This document shows, piece after piece, positions 36,645 through 48,772 of a stretch of DNA of 57,999 bases. Within the stretch, counting starts at the first letter, position 1. Each line of letters begins with the position of its first letter. Position numbers and translations under genes: made by a program. The DNA comes from Owenia fusiformis (lineage: Eukaryota > Annelida > Polychaeta > Sabellida > Oweniidae). The DNA lies in NCBI GenBank assembly GCA_903813345.2, contig CAIIXF020000004.1:29331986-29389984 (forward strand). Reading direction: 5' to 3'. The notes beneath the pieces were generated by a model. It ran no database searches. It was not told where the DNA came from and worked only from the letters and a program-made list of their open reading frames with translations.

Positions 36645-37478
36645 GTAAGTAAGATGATGGTGGGAATAGTATATTGTTGGTGTTTTGTTAGACGTTGAGT
36701 TTGGAAAAGTCAGTGGTGGCATTGTGTGATGATAATGATTTGTTATGTCACCACCAAAATTGGTGACATACTGTTATTCTCCAACAAAAAAGTGGATGGT
36801 GTTTGGCATCTGGCATAGTGGCGTTCAATGTCTGTATTTGTAACCCATTTTTACATCTTCCAATAACAAGTACTGTTTAGAATGACATCAACTTTTTACT
36901 GTTTCCTGTTGTGTGGGGAAACAGCAAGCTGTTTCCTTGCTAGAAGGCATAGAAGGAGTTCTGACCTTAGATTTGACCTCTCTGGTTGACCCTAAGTGTA
37001 CTTTTTGAAGTCAATAAGTAACTACTGTAATTGGTGGTGACATTTGCATGTTAATGCCTTGTTTGTTAATGTTCTTTTACAATTTTTGTTCACTTTTGGG
37101 AGGGTGGTGTTGTATTTACATTTTTGCTGTTCCACATTATGAATAGTTAATTTCCTTTGGTGTAATGTAACACATCCCCATTAACCTGGGGAAGTTGCTG
37201 GTTCATAACCAGCAAGGTCTGCTGTTTCATTAGTGAGTCCATGTATAAATGTAAATACAACAAGTAAATAATATTTTTGGTTAGATCAAATCTTTCTGAA
37301 ATATAATGTAAGTGAACATTGACACACAAGTAGATATATTTGGAGGGAAGTAATTCCACTCAAAGAGTTTTATACAGCACATTTCTTGACAAGAATACAA
37401 GAAAGTTTCAGATCCAAATCATTTTGCATATTCATTGTTGTAATAATAATATATAAATACATCTGTATTTTACTTCAG

Positions 37479-40400
37479 TATTTGAGCAATGATGCAGTTG
37501 GAGATTCCCCACCACTGACTTATTTTGAAATCAGAGCCATAGGAGAAAAACACGGCTTTATCACTGGTGACTGCTCTGACACTTCCCTTACTCTCATAAA
37601 ACTCTCTATTCATGACAGCAAGGCAGTAGTTACAATCTCCCTTATTTTTTATAAACTTTTTACATGGACGCTTTACATCCACAATAAACACTGTAATTCA
37701 TCATGTAGCACATTAGCTAATGTGCCAGTGAGAATGACCTGTAAAGCAGATGCTACAGCTCTAATCTCACTTATATCTCACTCTTCCATATGTCTTGGGC
37801 AGTATGACGAAAAGTTCTTAACGATGCTTGATGAGCGAGATGGGAGATCTTCAAAAGCCTGTATTGAGGATGGTTATCCACTTAAAGTTGGATCCAGTGT
37901 AATAACAAGAACTGTCAGGTCAAGTGTCTGCCATATGCTCGTTCCAGAAGGATTGTTGAAATGTAGTCAGTGCGTTCATCTACGTGACAACCTGAGAGTT
38001 ACTTATAACCGTTCCCAGAAAAGAGACTCTGAAAGTATGACAAGATCAGATAGTAAAGCAAGATATGACTACCTATCTTTAGATGAATGCCAAGAACGGT
38101 TGAAAAACCTCAAATTAGCAGAGAAACAGACAAAGGTAAAGGTGGCTTTGCTACGCAAGAAGGTCAAACAGAAAATTGTTCAGAGTGGCGTAAAACTTGA
38201 TGAGCCTAACCATAATATCATGAAGGAAATCATAAACAAAGCAGAAAACACCAAGAGGATTGAACCTGAGTCTCCTCTAGCTTTGATGCTGTCAGAACAG
38301 CAGAAGTACTATAATCTCCTGGACAACAGAAGAATGAGGTGGCACCCTATAGTAATAAAGTGGTGCATGCAGCTAAAGAACATTTCTACGGCTGCATATG
38401 ACTTTATTAAAGGTTCCTCATTTCTTAACTTGCCCTCCCACCAGACCATATACGACTATACCCACTACACATCTGGGGAATCTGGATTGAACATAGGATC
38501 ATTATCCAGATTTATTGACCTTATTCAACTGGACCAGTTGAAACCTTACCAGAGAAATGTAACACTTCTTTTTGATGAGATAAAAATCAAAAATGATTTA
38601 GTATACTCAAAATCCCAGGGAAGAATTGTGGGCTTTGTCCAACATGGTGACCTCAATAGTGAGATTGAGCAATTCAACAACTCCCTGGATGCTGACACTC
38701 CAGATGTCCCTGAGCTGGCAACACACATTCTTGTGCTTATGGTTCAGTTTTTGTTTATTAATAAACATTTCCCCCTCTGCTACTACCCTACAATAGGATT
38801 CACAGCAGCCCAACTGTTTCCTGTTGTGTGGGGAGCTGTTTCCTTGCTAGAAGGCATCGACCTAAAAGTAAGAGCAGCTGTGTGTGATGGAGCTTCCCCC
38901 AATAGAAAATTCTTTAGAATTCACCTCCATCCAGATTTGCCCAGGGACTCCATTATTTACAAAACCCCCAACCCTTACGCCCCAGATGCCAGAGATCTAT
39001 ACTTTGTATCTGACGTCCCCCATCTACTAAAGACATCAAGAAATTGTTGGGAGAACTCTGGAGGGAACAGAAATTCCCGTAATATGGTGGTGAGTTAACC
39101 TTGTAAAAGTAGTAGTTGTAGTGTAGAAGTAAGCTTTTTACAAGCTTAACACATTGTCTATTGACAATTTATGGTTATTTTAAAATACAGTGTTAGTGAA
39201 CACCTCTGGTGAACTGTCACAGATGAACACCCTTTCTTAGCCCATCCTAAAAAAACTTTTAAATAAAATGCCCTCTGTAGTGAACACCTACTTACAATTA
39301 TGACTTCACAGAATTGGTCACTGTACATGGGTTCTACTGTATGTCATTTGTCATAAAGCTCTGGAATCAGTGCAATGTGAAATGACCACTTCTTGGAGGT
39401 GTTGTTTTCCAAAATTTACACGAGATGCTCTCTATCAAGTGTTAATTGTAGGAAACAAAGCCTGAAGGAATTGTCATTACATAATGCATTGAGTGTTGGG
39501 CTTAAATTCTTTTCACACATTGCAAAATATTTTCTACAAAATCGTCTAAAAGGTACGAAATCAGTAAAATAACACAGTTTCAATGACATTTTCTGCAAGG
39601 GTCAATCTGGCAAGTCATCAATTGCAATCTGAAAAGTCAATTCATCTTCATGACAATTGTTTAACTAGTGACCTTGAGTGTGTTATTGATTATTTCATGC
39701 ACTGCTGTATTGTGAAATTCTGTGTTTGGAGTGGCTGGAATCAGACACACCTAGCCTAGGGTTGCCTAGTTATTTGTGCATTTTTAGTAAAACAAGGGAG
39801 TAAAACAATAGGACTGTGTTTTATTTATCTTTGAATTATGATTATGGTGTCAATAATGACAATATAATTTATCTAGTATATTGATGGGTTTATAATGTCA
39901 ATGAATGAAATCTTGTATTATTCTGTATCAAGTCATGTGTGAATCATTTTCAGCTACATGGTCATGAAATACGATGGGGCCATGTGAGGACATGCTATGA
40001 AATGGACCTAAATGCCAATGTCCCAGGTCTCATGCACCTGCATAAATTGACCAGAGACCATGTTTCACTCAGGCCCCACACACGTATGCGAGTCAACCTT
40101 GCAGCTCAGGTACATATAATATAAAACACACTATTTTTTTATAATTATTATATAGGATAAAACTATAAAATTATAGTCAGATTACACTCAATCTCAGATT
40201 ACACTCAGCTCAGACAGAACTTCTGTCATTTGAATCAATTGATAATGATGCAAGGTTGATTAAATATGTAGGTTTAATTTTAACACAGCTCAGTTGGCAT
40301 GCTCTATTTTTAGTAAAATTGGAAATTACTTTTTTAATTCAGGTTTTGAGTAGTAGTGTCGCACACTACATGGAATGGACCGGCCGTCAGGAATTTACAT

Positions 40401-41765
40401 CCACAATCGAATTCATTCGGAAAATTGATTCTGCTTTCGATGCACTGAATGTCAGACATGTGAATGAGGCTCAGTGGAAGAGGAAGCCTTTCTGTGCAGT
40501 ATACAGAAAGGATGGCCAGCCAGACTGGCGGTTACAGGTAAGCTGAGATTAAAGAATTGGATATAGAATGGGCTTCTATTGAGATTATAAATACTACAGA
40601 AAAGTACATAAAGCTACCTTGCCCATAGATTGCGTGCAAAAATGTATTTTGTATATATCCTTCGGCTTGTTCCCTGTTAGATCCACTTCACCCACCATTT
40701 TCCCTGAGAATGTTTGCTTAAAGTAATTTGGTGTTTTGCCCATTAATTTTTGCTTCTTGCTTGTGAACAATTATATCATTTATATTACTTTAGTGGTTGA
40801 CAGACGACTTTTTGGGTTGGCTAGATGTCTGGCAGGGGGAAGTCAATGACATCCAGGGTCTTACCAAAGATGAAAGGAGCAGGCTAACCTTGTCTTGGGA
40901 GACCATAGAAGGTTGGAAAATAACAGGTAATGTTGAATTCAACCAATCAAAATATAAATATTCTAGTATTTCCAATAAACCCTGCCATCTTTTCTTGTAC
41001 ATCAAACAATAAGTAACGATAAAATGCCTACAATGATGATGTCATGCCTTTTAGGTATCAATAGGAATTCAATATGACCTCATTTTTTGAAAAAACATAA
41101 TCTTATTGCAAAAATTGTATTAATGGTGGAGCTGCTGGGTTAATGGCAATTTCTGAGTATATGCAGATTTTGCTTAACTTTTCTAGGTTTGAAAAGTACC
41201 AACAGATGGATTCATTAATATTGCCAATGGCAATACCGTATTGCTTCTTTGATCCAAATCTTGGTAGGGTTTATGGGAATGATCTATTGTTCTCATACCA
41301 AGATTATATAGTTGTTAGTTGGTTTGTTTGGTAAGACAATGTGATGCCTATGCCTATCTTCACTCATTTTTATAAAGTTAATTCAAGTATATATTATTTT
41401 TCCACTGATAGTATTATCACTTATTATACCACTTTCAGAAAGTCTAAATCAAATAATATTTTCCCTTTCAATTTGCAGTGAGATCATTTGTTGAACTAGT
41501 TCCGATTCTTTTGGCAGAGGAGGGTGTTCAGTATGTACTAAGTGAGAAAGTACTATGCCAGGATCGACTGGAACAACATTTTTCCCGACATCGTAGGGCA
41601 GGGGGAGCCAATACTGCCCCTACAGTTGAGCAGTTTGGCAACAATGCCCTGGTCTTCCAAGTTGCTGACGTTAATGCAGCTCCTAATATGAGGGGAAACT
41701 GTAGACGGGTTGTTGATCACAACTGGGACAATGATGATAGGCCACTACCGAAAAAGAGACGTTAA
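37479..41765 (+). CDS. P-element/THAP9-like transposase, intact over five exons
   Basis: Exons 37479-39089, 39954-40109, 40343-40537, 40794-40926 and 41479-41765 have GT-AG borders, agreeing phases and no stop, giving 793 residues. Order: a cysteine region (KCSQCVHLRDNLRV); a coiled-coil (YLSLDECQERLKNLKLAEKQ); LPSHQTIYDYTHY; LLFDEIKIKND, with the first catalytic-type Asp at 38574; AAVCDGASPNRKFF, with the second Asp at 38886; VSDVPHLLKTSRN, typical of the family's GTP-binding insertion; then LHKLTRDHVSLRPHTRMRVN, a hallmark of P transposases; and near the end KVLCQDRLEQHFSRHRRAGG, matching the family's QDxLExxFxxxRxxGG motif. Known P transposases cut and paste DNA using an RNase H fold with bound GTP. 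No N-terminal THAP domain is seen. It may be an active element or a domesticated gene; the family call is strong, activity unknown. Confidence 0.85.
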
Positions 41766-41835
41766 ACCACATTTGACCTTCTTGCCTGTCTGGTTTCCAG
41801 GCATAGGCTTGGTCTATTCTCCACAAAACTGTTGT

Positions 41836-42212
41836 TTGGACCATTTTCTTAGTTCACACTTCACTTGACCTTCTTGCCCGTCTGGTTTCCAGGCATAGGC
41901 ATATGGCATTTCGTGGTGAATCTCAAATGGGATTGCCTTGAAACAGATTTAACTCAATTTTTACTTATATATACATGATATAAAGAATGAGTTCCTGTTT
42001 TAAAATTGTAAATGAATACAACATAAAGTCTTTCCTCCTTAAGTCAAAGGACCATGTACAGTATGGTTAGTGATTTTAAACAGTCATATCTTTCACCATA
42101 AGGTATCAATTTTCAAAAAAGTTTCTCAGCTCACAGACACCAACCAAGCCTATGCCTGAAAACCAGACGGGCAAGAAGGTCAAGTGAAATGTGAACTAAG
42201 AAAATGGTCCAA
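41836..42212. mobile_element. Short inverted-repeat element 3' of the transposase-like gene
   Basis: About 75-bp arms starting TTGGACCATTTTCTTAGTTC at 41836 and mirrored at 42140-42212, both containing 'gaccttcttgcccgtctggt'. A further partial copy of that arm lies at 41776-41812, directly after the stop codon, and a fragment at 42680-42730. No coding capacity. Possibly a MITE, or a stem-loop in the 3' UTR. Confidence 0.6.
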
Positions 42213-42810
42213 TATATGACATATCAAAATTATGCTGAAATCAACGGAGAGCATGAGTTTTCCCTATGAGAAAGTAACATTGGGATATGTGATTTAACTC
42301 TAAAGTATTTCTCAATAACCATTCCCTTTTTAAAAGTTTTCAAAATCTTCCAGAAACATCCATTGAAAATGTCATTGTAGCATTGATTGCTCTTAAGCAA
42401 TACCCATAATTGAAAAAAGGATTTGATAGAAACACTCAAGAAGTTCAGAAAATTGGATTGATCATTCACTGGACTTAAAAACACATTTTTAATGAAAAAC
42501 ATTGTATTTATGGCCAGAAAGTACTCATGGTGAAAGCTATGATTGGCCAAAATCACTTGCCATACTATACCTGGTCCTTTCTAATTAAAATTATTATGGA
42601 ACTATTTACAAGCAGTCAAGAAGTGAGTTACAAGTCACAAGTGGGTCTACTCTACCCATTGAACATGTCATAATATAATTCTCAGCTCACAGACACTGAC
42701 CAAGCCTATACCTGGAAAATGGTTCAATATACTGATATATGTCATGATAATTTTTGGACCACATAGGCACATCAGAAACTCGCTTGCTTTATTTGATTCT
42801 CACTTGAAAT

Positions 42811-45800
42811 TTACATTTTCTTTGACTTTCTACTTGCACTGAGTGAAGCTCTCAAACTATGTGTGCCCTGTCGGTCAATGTCTTCTAACTTGTTCTTCCA
42901 AAATTTTACAAATGACTTTGCTCTAAGAGTAACAAACTTAGACAAGACCTTCTTCATCAACAACGTATTCAAACTGTCATCAAAAATATGTTCAGTTATT
43001 TCACCCCATGCCTGTTGTACATTTTCATCAACTGAAAGTTCCTCTAAGATATGTTGGTCTATGTTTGAACTATTCAAACGGACAACGTTGGAGACATTCA
43101 GTGATTTTCTTACTATAAGTTCTATTTGTCTGAAGAAGGAGTATACAGAGGAGTTGACAATAAAGAGTCCTCCTCGGTTAATCTGTGCAGTCCAACTATT
43201 TCTATAAGTTTCGAAATGTTCAGCTGAAGGGTTTAGATCATCCTCATCCTTAACCTTCCACGAATTCAGGCATTTTACTAGTATTTCAGAATTGCGTCCT
43301 TTAGATTTTGATAACTGTTTGATTAATGAGTGTGGGATGAAGCCAGAAATGTAGGATAGTGTGCTCTCTTCATCTTGTGATAGTGATAGGTCTGTGGGAC
43401 TGGGAAGTGTTGATGGCAGATTGATAGAAGAATTGACTTGGAAACATATTTCTTTGAACATTTCATCAATAATTTTGATGCTTAAAAATGAATCCTTATA
43501 CTCAATTCCTATGTTGGAATAAAAATCACTAAAGAGTTTGGTAACTTCTTTAGAAATTTTACACTGATGTAAGCTCTGCAGCATGTTAAAAGACTTATTT
43601 GCCTTAAGTTGAGCTGATTTTGAAGAATCGAGCGTTGGGTAAAGGAAGCTCATAAGTACGCTTGGAAATTCACCAAATGGTAATTCTTTAAGCTTAGTTG
43701 CAATGGTAACAGCTACATCAGCTCTTGATCCACTAGGATAGGCTTTAGCCATGGGGTCAGATGATATTTTCACTATAGCTCTTTCAAAACATCCCCCTGC
43801 CTTACTTTGAAGATCTTTTAAGCTTGGAAGAGGATTTACTGAAATGGATACATACTGAAGATTATTTTTTGTATGAGAGATCTAGGTTGCCACTATAATT
43901 TATAATGGAAACAAAATACAGGAACACAAATGCCTCTTTTAAAACCAATGTCATCAAGTGACCTTGTTGTGTAACCCTTGCAATCATCCTATATTATTGT
44001 AGACAGTATTCATTAAAACTGCCTATCAAAAATATACAACAATATTAGTGGCTTTTGTCAAGTGGCCTCAGTTAGATCAAAACCTGAGATATTCATAAAA
44101 TTATTAACTATTCTTGTATTCCATGTTCAACAATCACTGGTCATACTTATATGATTGACCAGGATATACATTTAATGAGATCAACAGGCTATTGAGCAAC
44201 TTATGTCATTTTTCATGTGGCCAGCTGTATAGTTCACATTTTACAGGGTGATCCAGAAGTAACGTCAAAGATGTTGCTATTTCAATACTACTGGAGCAAT
44301 CTTCGTGAAACTTGGTTCAGATCTTTCCCAAACATTACTGAGTGTATATCTAAAATATAAAGATTCTTTTGTTTGATTGGTTGATTTTATGGTAACTATA
44401 GTAACCTGATGTGACGTCAACCGGGGCAAAGTATTTGTTTGAGCAGAAAATAGAATTGAAAATTTATAAAGGCAATATTAATGTTAGTTTTTAACACTTT
44501 AATTTATTGAAATCATTGACATTTAATTGGTCAGTGATTGCATACATATTACCCTGCATAAATTCCACAATTAGCAATGTATTTTCATCATAGTACGATG
44601 GACCTGGAGAATTAAAGTCCTTGGTAGTACACACTATGTAAACTGATCTCGAAATCCATTTGATAACTTATTTTTTGGAATGAGCCCATACTATTTTTTC
44701 TTACAGGACTGCTGGCTGATATATCAACCGGAGAATTTAAGACCATAGCTGTTTTCCCAAAAGTAGAAAAATATCTTCCCAGTTGTGTTTTTTCAAGAAA
44801 AAGATATCATTTTAAAGATTTCAATCTCTACTTTGTCATCAAAACAATGCACTTTTACCATTTTAGAACATGTAATCCACAAAATTGATGCACTGAAAGT
44901 GAAAAATTTGGAATAAAACAATTCAGACCTTTAAGGGTTAATTCATCTGAAGTTTGAAAGCTGATTTCACTTGGCTTCCATTTAAGTTCATTATGTGAGT
45001 AAAGGTCACTTTGGGCAAAATTGGGGGAATATAGAGAATGCTCAAGTTGTGGCAGTCCTTACTCATCCACTAATACTGGTTATCAAGATGATCTTGTGTG
45101 CTGGAGCGTTATCCAGTGAAAATTGTTCATCCATCCCAGTCGTATATTTTCTATTTTGATGCTTGGTTGACTACTTTCTCAAAAAATAGATAATCAACTA
45201 AAATAGTGTGTTTGACATCATATGTGATACTACATTGATGTTTGAATTGCAACATGAAACAAATGAAAATATTTTGAAATATTATTGATATCAGTATATC
45301 CAAAGTCAAGAAGAGTTCTATTTCTTTCACAAAATTAAATGTGTGACGTCACATCGGGTTACTATAGTAACCGTGAAATGAAGCAATCAAACAGTAGAAC
45401 CTTTATATTTGATATGTTGACTCAATAATGTTTGAAGAACATCTGTACCAAGTTTCAAGATGATTAGTCAAATAATGTAGAAATGGCAACACTTTTGACT
45501 TCTGGATCACCCTGTATGTAATATATTTTCAAGTTTGATTTTGTAAACTGGTAAATGAAATTTTATGTGAATTAACATAAATGAAATAAATTAAATGTGT
45601 CTTATCTAGAAATTATTCTCATGCAACAGATGTTTTGTGTTATAATTTAAAGTATTTTTACAAAAAATTAAGCACCATTTCATTAAAATTTCCCTAATTA
45701 ATCTCAGTTTGTATGTACCATTAAGGCTAGAATTTAAACTATTAAGTTAAGTGATAAACTTATTTTTAAACCAAAAAATTAAAAAAAAAGTAGAATGTTT

Positions 45801-48167
45801 TTAATTTACCCCGTATGACTAATCCTGATATCATCCCTGTCCCAAATATGTGATTTCTCACTTTCTATTATATACCTGATATTGATCTGACCATGGTATA
45901 AAAGGGAATATTACATTATGAGTACAGGTTTGAATCCAACAGTTGCATTAGGTGAGTCCCAAGAAAGCAATTTTTTAAAACAAAACAAGTGTGTCCCCCA
46001 TTACTTGTTACAAGGCTGTTTTAAAGAATAACTTTATTTTAAAAGCATTTTCACATAAACGCTACCTTTAAGATCATTTTTTCAGCTGATATTCTTTATA
46101 TCAACAAAATAATAATAGGTCAGTGAAACATTATTCCAATGTCACATTTATTACTAGTTACGAATCGGAACTGACACTTACAATCATATACATTGTTTTA
46201 AGGGATCAAATGCAAGAGTTCAAGCTGACTCTCACAATGTTCTTTCGAGCTTAAATTTGAGTCTAGCTGACTCTCTCAATTAACTTGAGTTCAAGCTGAC
46301 TCTCTCAATTAACTTGAGTTCAAGCTGACTCTCACAATGTTCTTTAGAGACCCTTCCCACTGATTTTCAATATCAATGGTCAGTATCAAGCGAATGTTAT
46401 GGCAGTCACCTTCGCATTTAAGATGACGAATGGAAAGTGTCGATTTCAATATTTTTAGTTTTCAGCAAATTGAACTACTTTATAGTTTGAGTTATGCTTT
46501 GATATTTTAACTAAACCTGGCTTATATGACATGACATCTCTGAAGTATAATCATTTGTTTAGTATCATGCATGGGCACTACAGTTCAACCATATCTTCCA
46601 AAGCTTAAGGAAAGGTACATATTACAACTGGAAATGTTTGATATGGAAACGGTCATGAAACCAAAATCCAAGAAATATCATTTTCAGTTTGAAGGTGATG
46701 GCCATTACCTTCGCTTCATACTGACCAGTTCATAAGAAAAGGTGTCACCACCTCACAGTTACATGTCATGTAAATTGTACCAAAGTCAGCATTCATTTGT
46801 TATTTTCCTCTTGTTCCTCTTCTAGTAGATCTACTTGTTGTTTAACCCTTGCAATCATTGCATATAATTGCAGACACTATTGAATAATAATTGCCTGACA
46901 AAAATATACAACAATGTTATTGGCTTTCAACTTCAATTCAGATTGTAGACATTGTCTTTTATTGTCGGTTATCGGCTCACATCTCTGTTTACAAGGCAGC
47001 CCCACACTTTATTACCTAAAACATATTTTCAATAATTTCAAGGAATTTTCTTGTTTTTCCTAAAATAATAACTTTGAGAGAATTTTCTTGTTTTTCCCAA
47101 AAATAAGGTTATCGGTATTTTACAAGTGGGGGTCTAGTACAGGTGGGGGTCTTCTACAGGGTTACCAGAAAGAAATGTTATCCACCTTAATTTTCAACAA
47201 CGTTTTACTCCAGTTTTTAGGCACTACCAATAGTTCTAATAATAATTACTCCTCTCCTGGACGGATTAGGCATATTTGAAGCATTCCCACCCTCTTTGTA
47301 TTGCCTTATTTCAAAGAAAAACTACCTAAAAGTTTGGTTTCATGACACAAAGCTCCGATAGAGATGACACAACACTATACAAGTCAACCTCATCCCTCAC
47401 ACCAACATAACGGAATGCAACAATCTTATCAATTTAGACAAAAATTTGGATGCTCTTTCGATCTAGACAGGTAAGAACATTCGCTGTGATGTCGTTCGAC
47501 CCAAAACCTCCATTTTTGTCGTAAAAATGGCTTCAGTTCGACGACTCTATTCAATCTCAAATGTTGATATTTTTTCAATTACTGACTTTTATTCAAAACA
47601 TTGCTCATTTTTCAGTAAACTGAATACCCCCTTATCCATGAAACGTGTATCGTCTCCTCAAATTTGTTAATTTAATTTGACGAGTCAACTTCCGCGTTCA
47701 TTGAATTAGTTGAAATCCAATTCACTTCCGGAAATGCGTAGTGGACGTAAACTCGTAATAGAATCTTGACTTCCAAGTACAAACCCCAATTAAGATCCCC
47801 ACATTTATGGGGGTAACCAGTGGTAGTGCCTAAAAACTGGAGTAAAATTTACTTAAAATTGGGACACATTTATTTCTGGTCACCCTGTACAAGAGGCCAT
47901 CTGGGTCTGTTGGTCACTTGTAAAATACAGATAGGGCGCCTAGTCTAGGCTAAATCTGTAAGGCTAAATTTAATTTAAATTAAAATCATATCTACCTATA
48001 AGTGTATTTCTCTTTTTTGCTCCCTGAGTTGATGTCTTTTTCTTTGTTCCCTGTTTGCCTCGAATCATCGCAACTTCGTCAACTTCATCAGCTTCGTCAA
48101 GATCTAATTCTAAAATGTCCAAAACGCAATCCAAGTCTTCTGAAAAGAGAAAATCATTTGACGCCAT
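42811..48167 (-). CDS. Two-exon gene, transposase-derived C-terminus likely, family unknown
   Basis: Exon 1, 48167-47996, starts ATGGCG and reads MASNDFLFSEDLDCVLDILE then LDLDEADEVDEV, an acidic stretch, then a basic one (GKQGTKKKTSTQGAKKR), with donor AG/gtaga in phase 1. Exon 2, 43838-42811, follows tatccatttcag and joins as VNPLPSLKDLQSK. The product is about 399 residues. The C-terminal part has ESTLSYISGFIPHSLIKQL, then WTAQINRGGLFIVNSSVYSF and a final basic tail. 'Y-I-x-G-[YF]-I' followed by 'RGGL' with a downstream E resembles the C-terminal region of THAP9/P-type and related transposase-derived proteins; this is pattern memory, not a search. No D-D-E core is present. The intron of about 4.2 kb holds two mariner-like elements. 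Convergent with the transposase-like gene. Probably a host gene. Confidence 0.65.
44244..45514. mobile_element. Tc1/mariner-type MITE with long TIRs
   Basis: CAGGGTGATCCAGAAGT at 44244 and its complement ending at 45514, with TA at both sides. The arms stay similar for about 180 bp, including 'gtaactatagtaacc.gatgtgacgtc'. The 0.9-kb middle has no coding capacity. Confidence 0.8.
46230..46345. repeat. 40-bp tandem repeat
   Basis: 'gttcaagctgactctctcaa-ttaacttga' is repeated about three times, first and last units diverged. Confidence 0.6.
47157..47887. mobile_element. Tc1/mariner-type MITE
   Basis: CAGGGTTACCAGAAAGAAATG at 47157 pairs with the complement of CAGGGTGACCAGAAATAAATG ending at 47887, flanked by TA on both sides. 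The inner arms share 'ttttactccagtttttaggc-actacca'. No coding capacity. Confidence 0.75.
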
Positions 48168-48194
48168 TTTAACAACAGAAGGAAGCCCGGATGT

Positions 48195-48320
48195 TGTTCA
48201 ATGCGCATATAAATTGCGCACAATGACGTCATCTTTAGCAATGACGTCTGAGTCTTCCCCAGGGGGATACGTTTGATTACGAGGCTCTGATTTTGATTCA
48301 AATAGAGGCTAGTCACGTGA
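48195..48320 (-). promoter_or_regulatory. Promoter of the minus-strand gene (CRE, TATA, E-box)
   Basis: Reading the minus strand toward the ATG at 48167: GTCACGTGAC (E-box, about 48311), GACGTCATT (half-CRE), TGACGTCA (full palindromic CRE, about 48225), GTGCGCAATTTATATGCGC (TATA-like inside an inverted repeat), then TTAAAATGGCG at the start codon. TATAAA also reads on the plus strand at about 48207, so it could fire both ways. Confidence 0.55.
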
Positions 48321-48772
48321 CCGAAACACAGACCGAAAGTAGGTCAAACGGCTGTTAGGTATCCAGTTGATATACGTCAATCAATCACAGAACTGTTCTG
48401 TATGTCCCATAGTTAAACATTTCTGCCTATTATTAAAAATAGCATCCACCTTGCCACTTTTACTTTCAAGTGAACACTGATCAATTGGCAAATGAGAAAA
48501 ACTTGGAATATTAACCAATGTAAAATGATCCAGCCCTGATATCACATGAATATGTATGGAAAAACCTTTATTGCACTGATGCGGATTGTATCAATGGTGG
48601 TTATCATACAACACATTATAGATTTCTTTGCACTTGTTCTGTTCAGATAAACAATGTCTGAACGTGAAGGATAAATATTGAGAATGAAATTATTCCAACA
48701 TCATATGTACTTCAGATTATACACACCTTCAATAGCAATCATTATTTTTATTTTCTCACATAAATTTTACAG

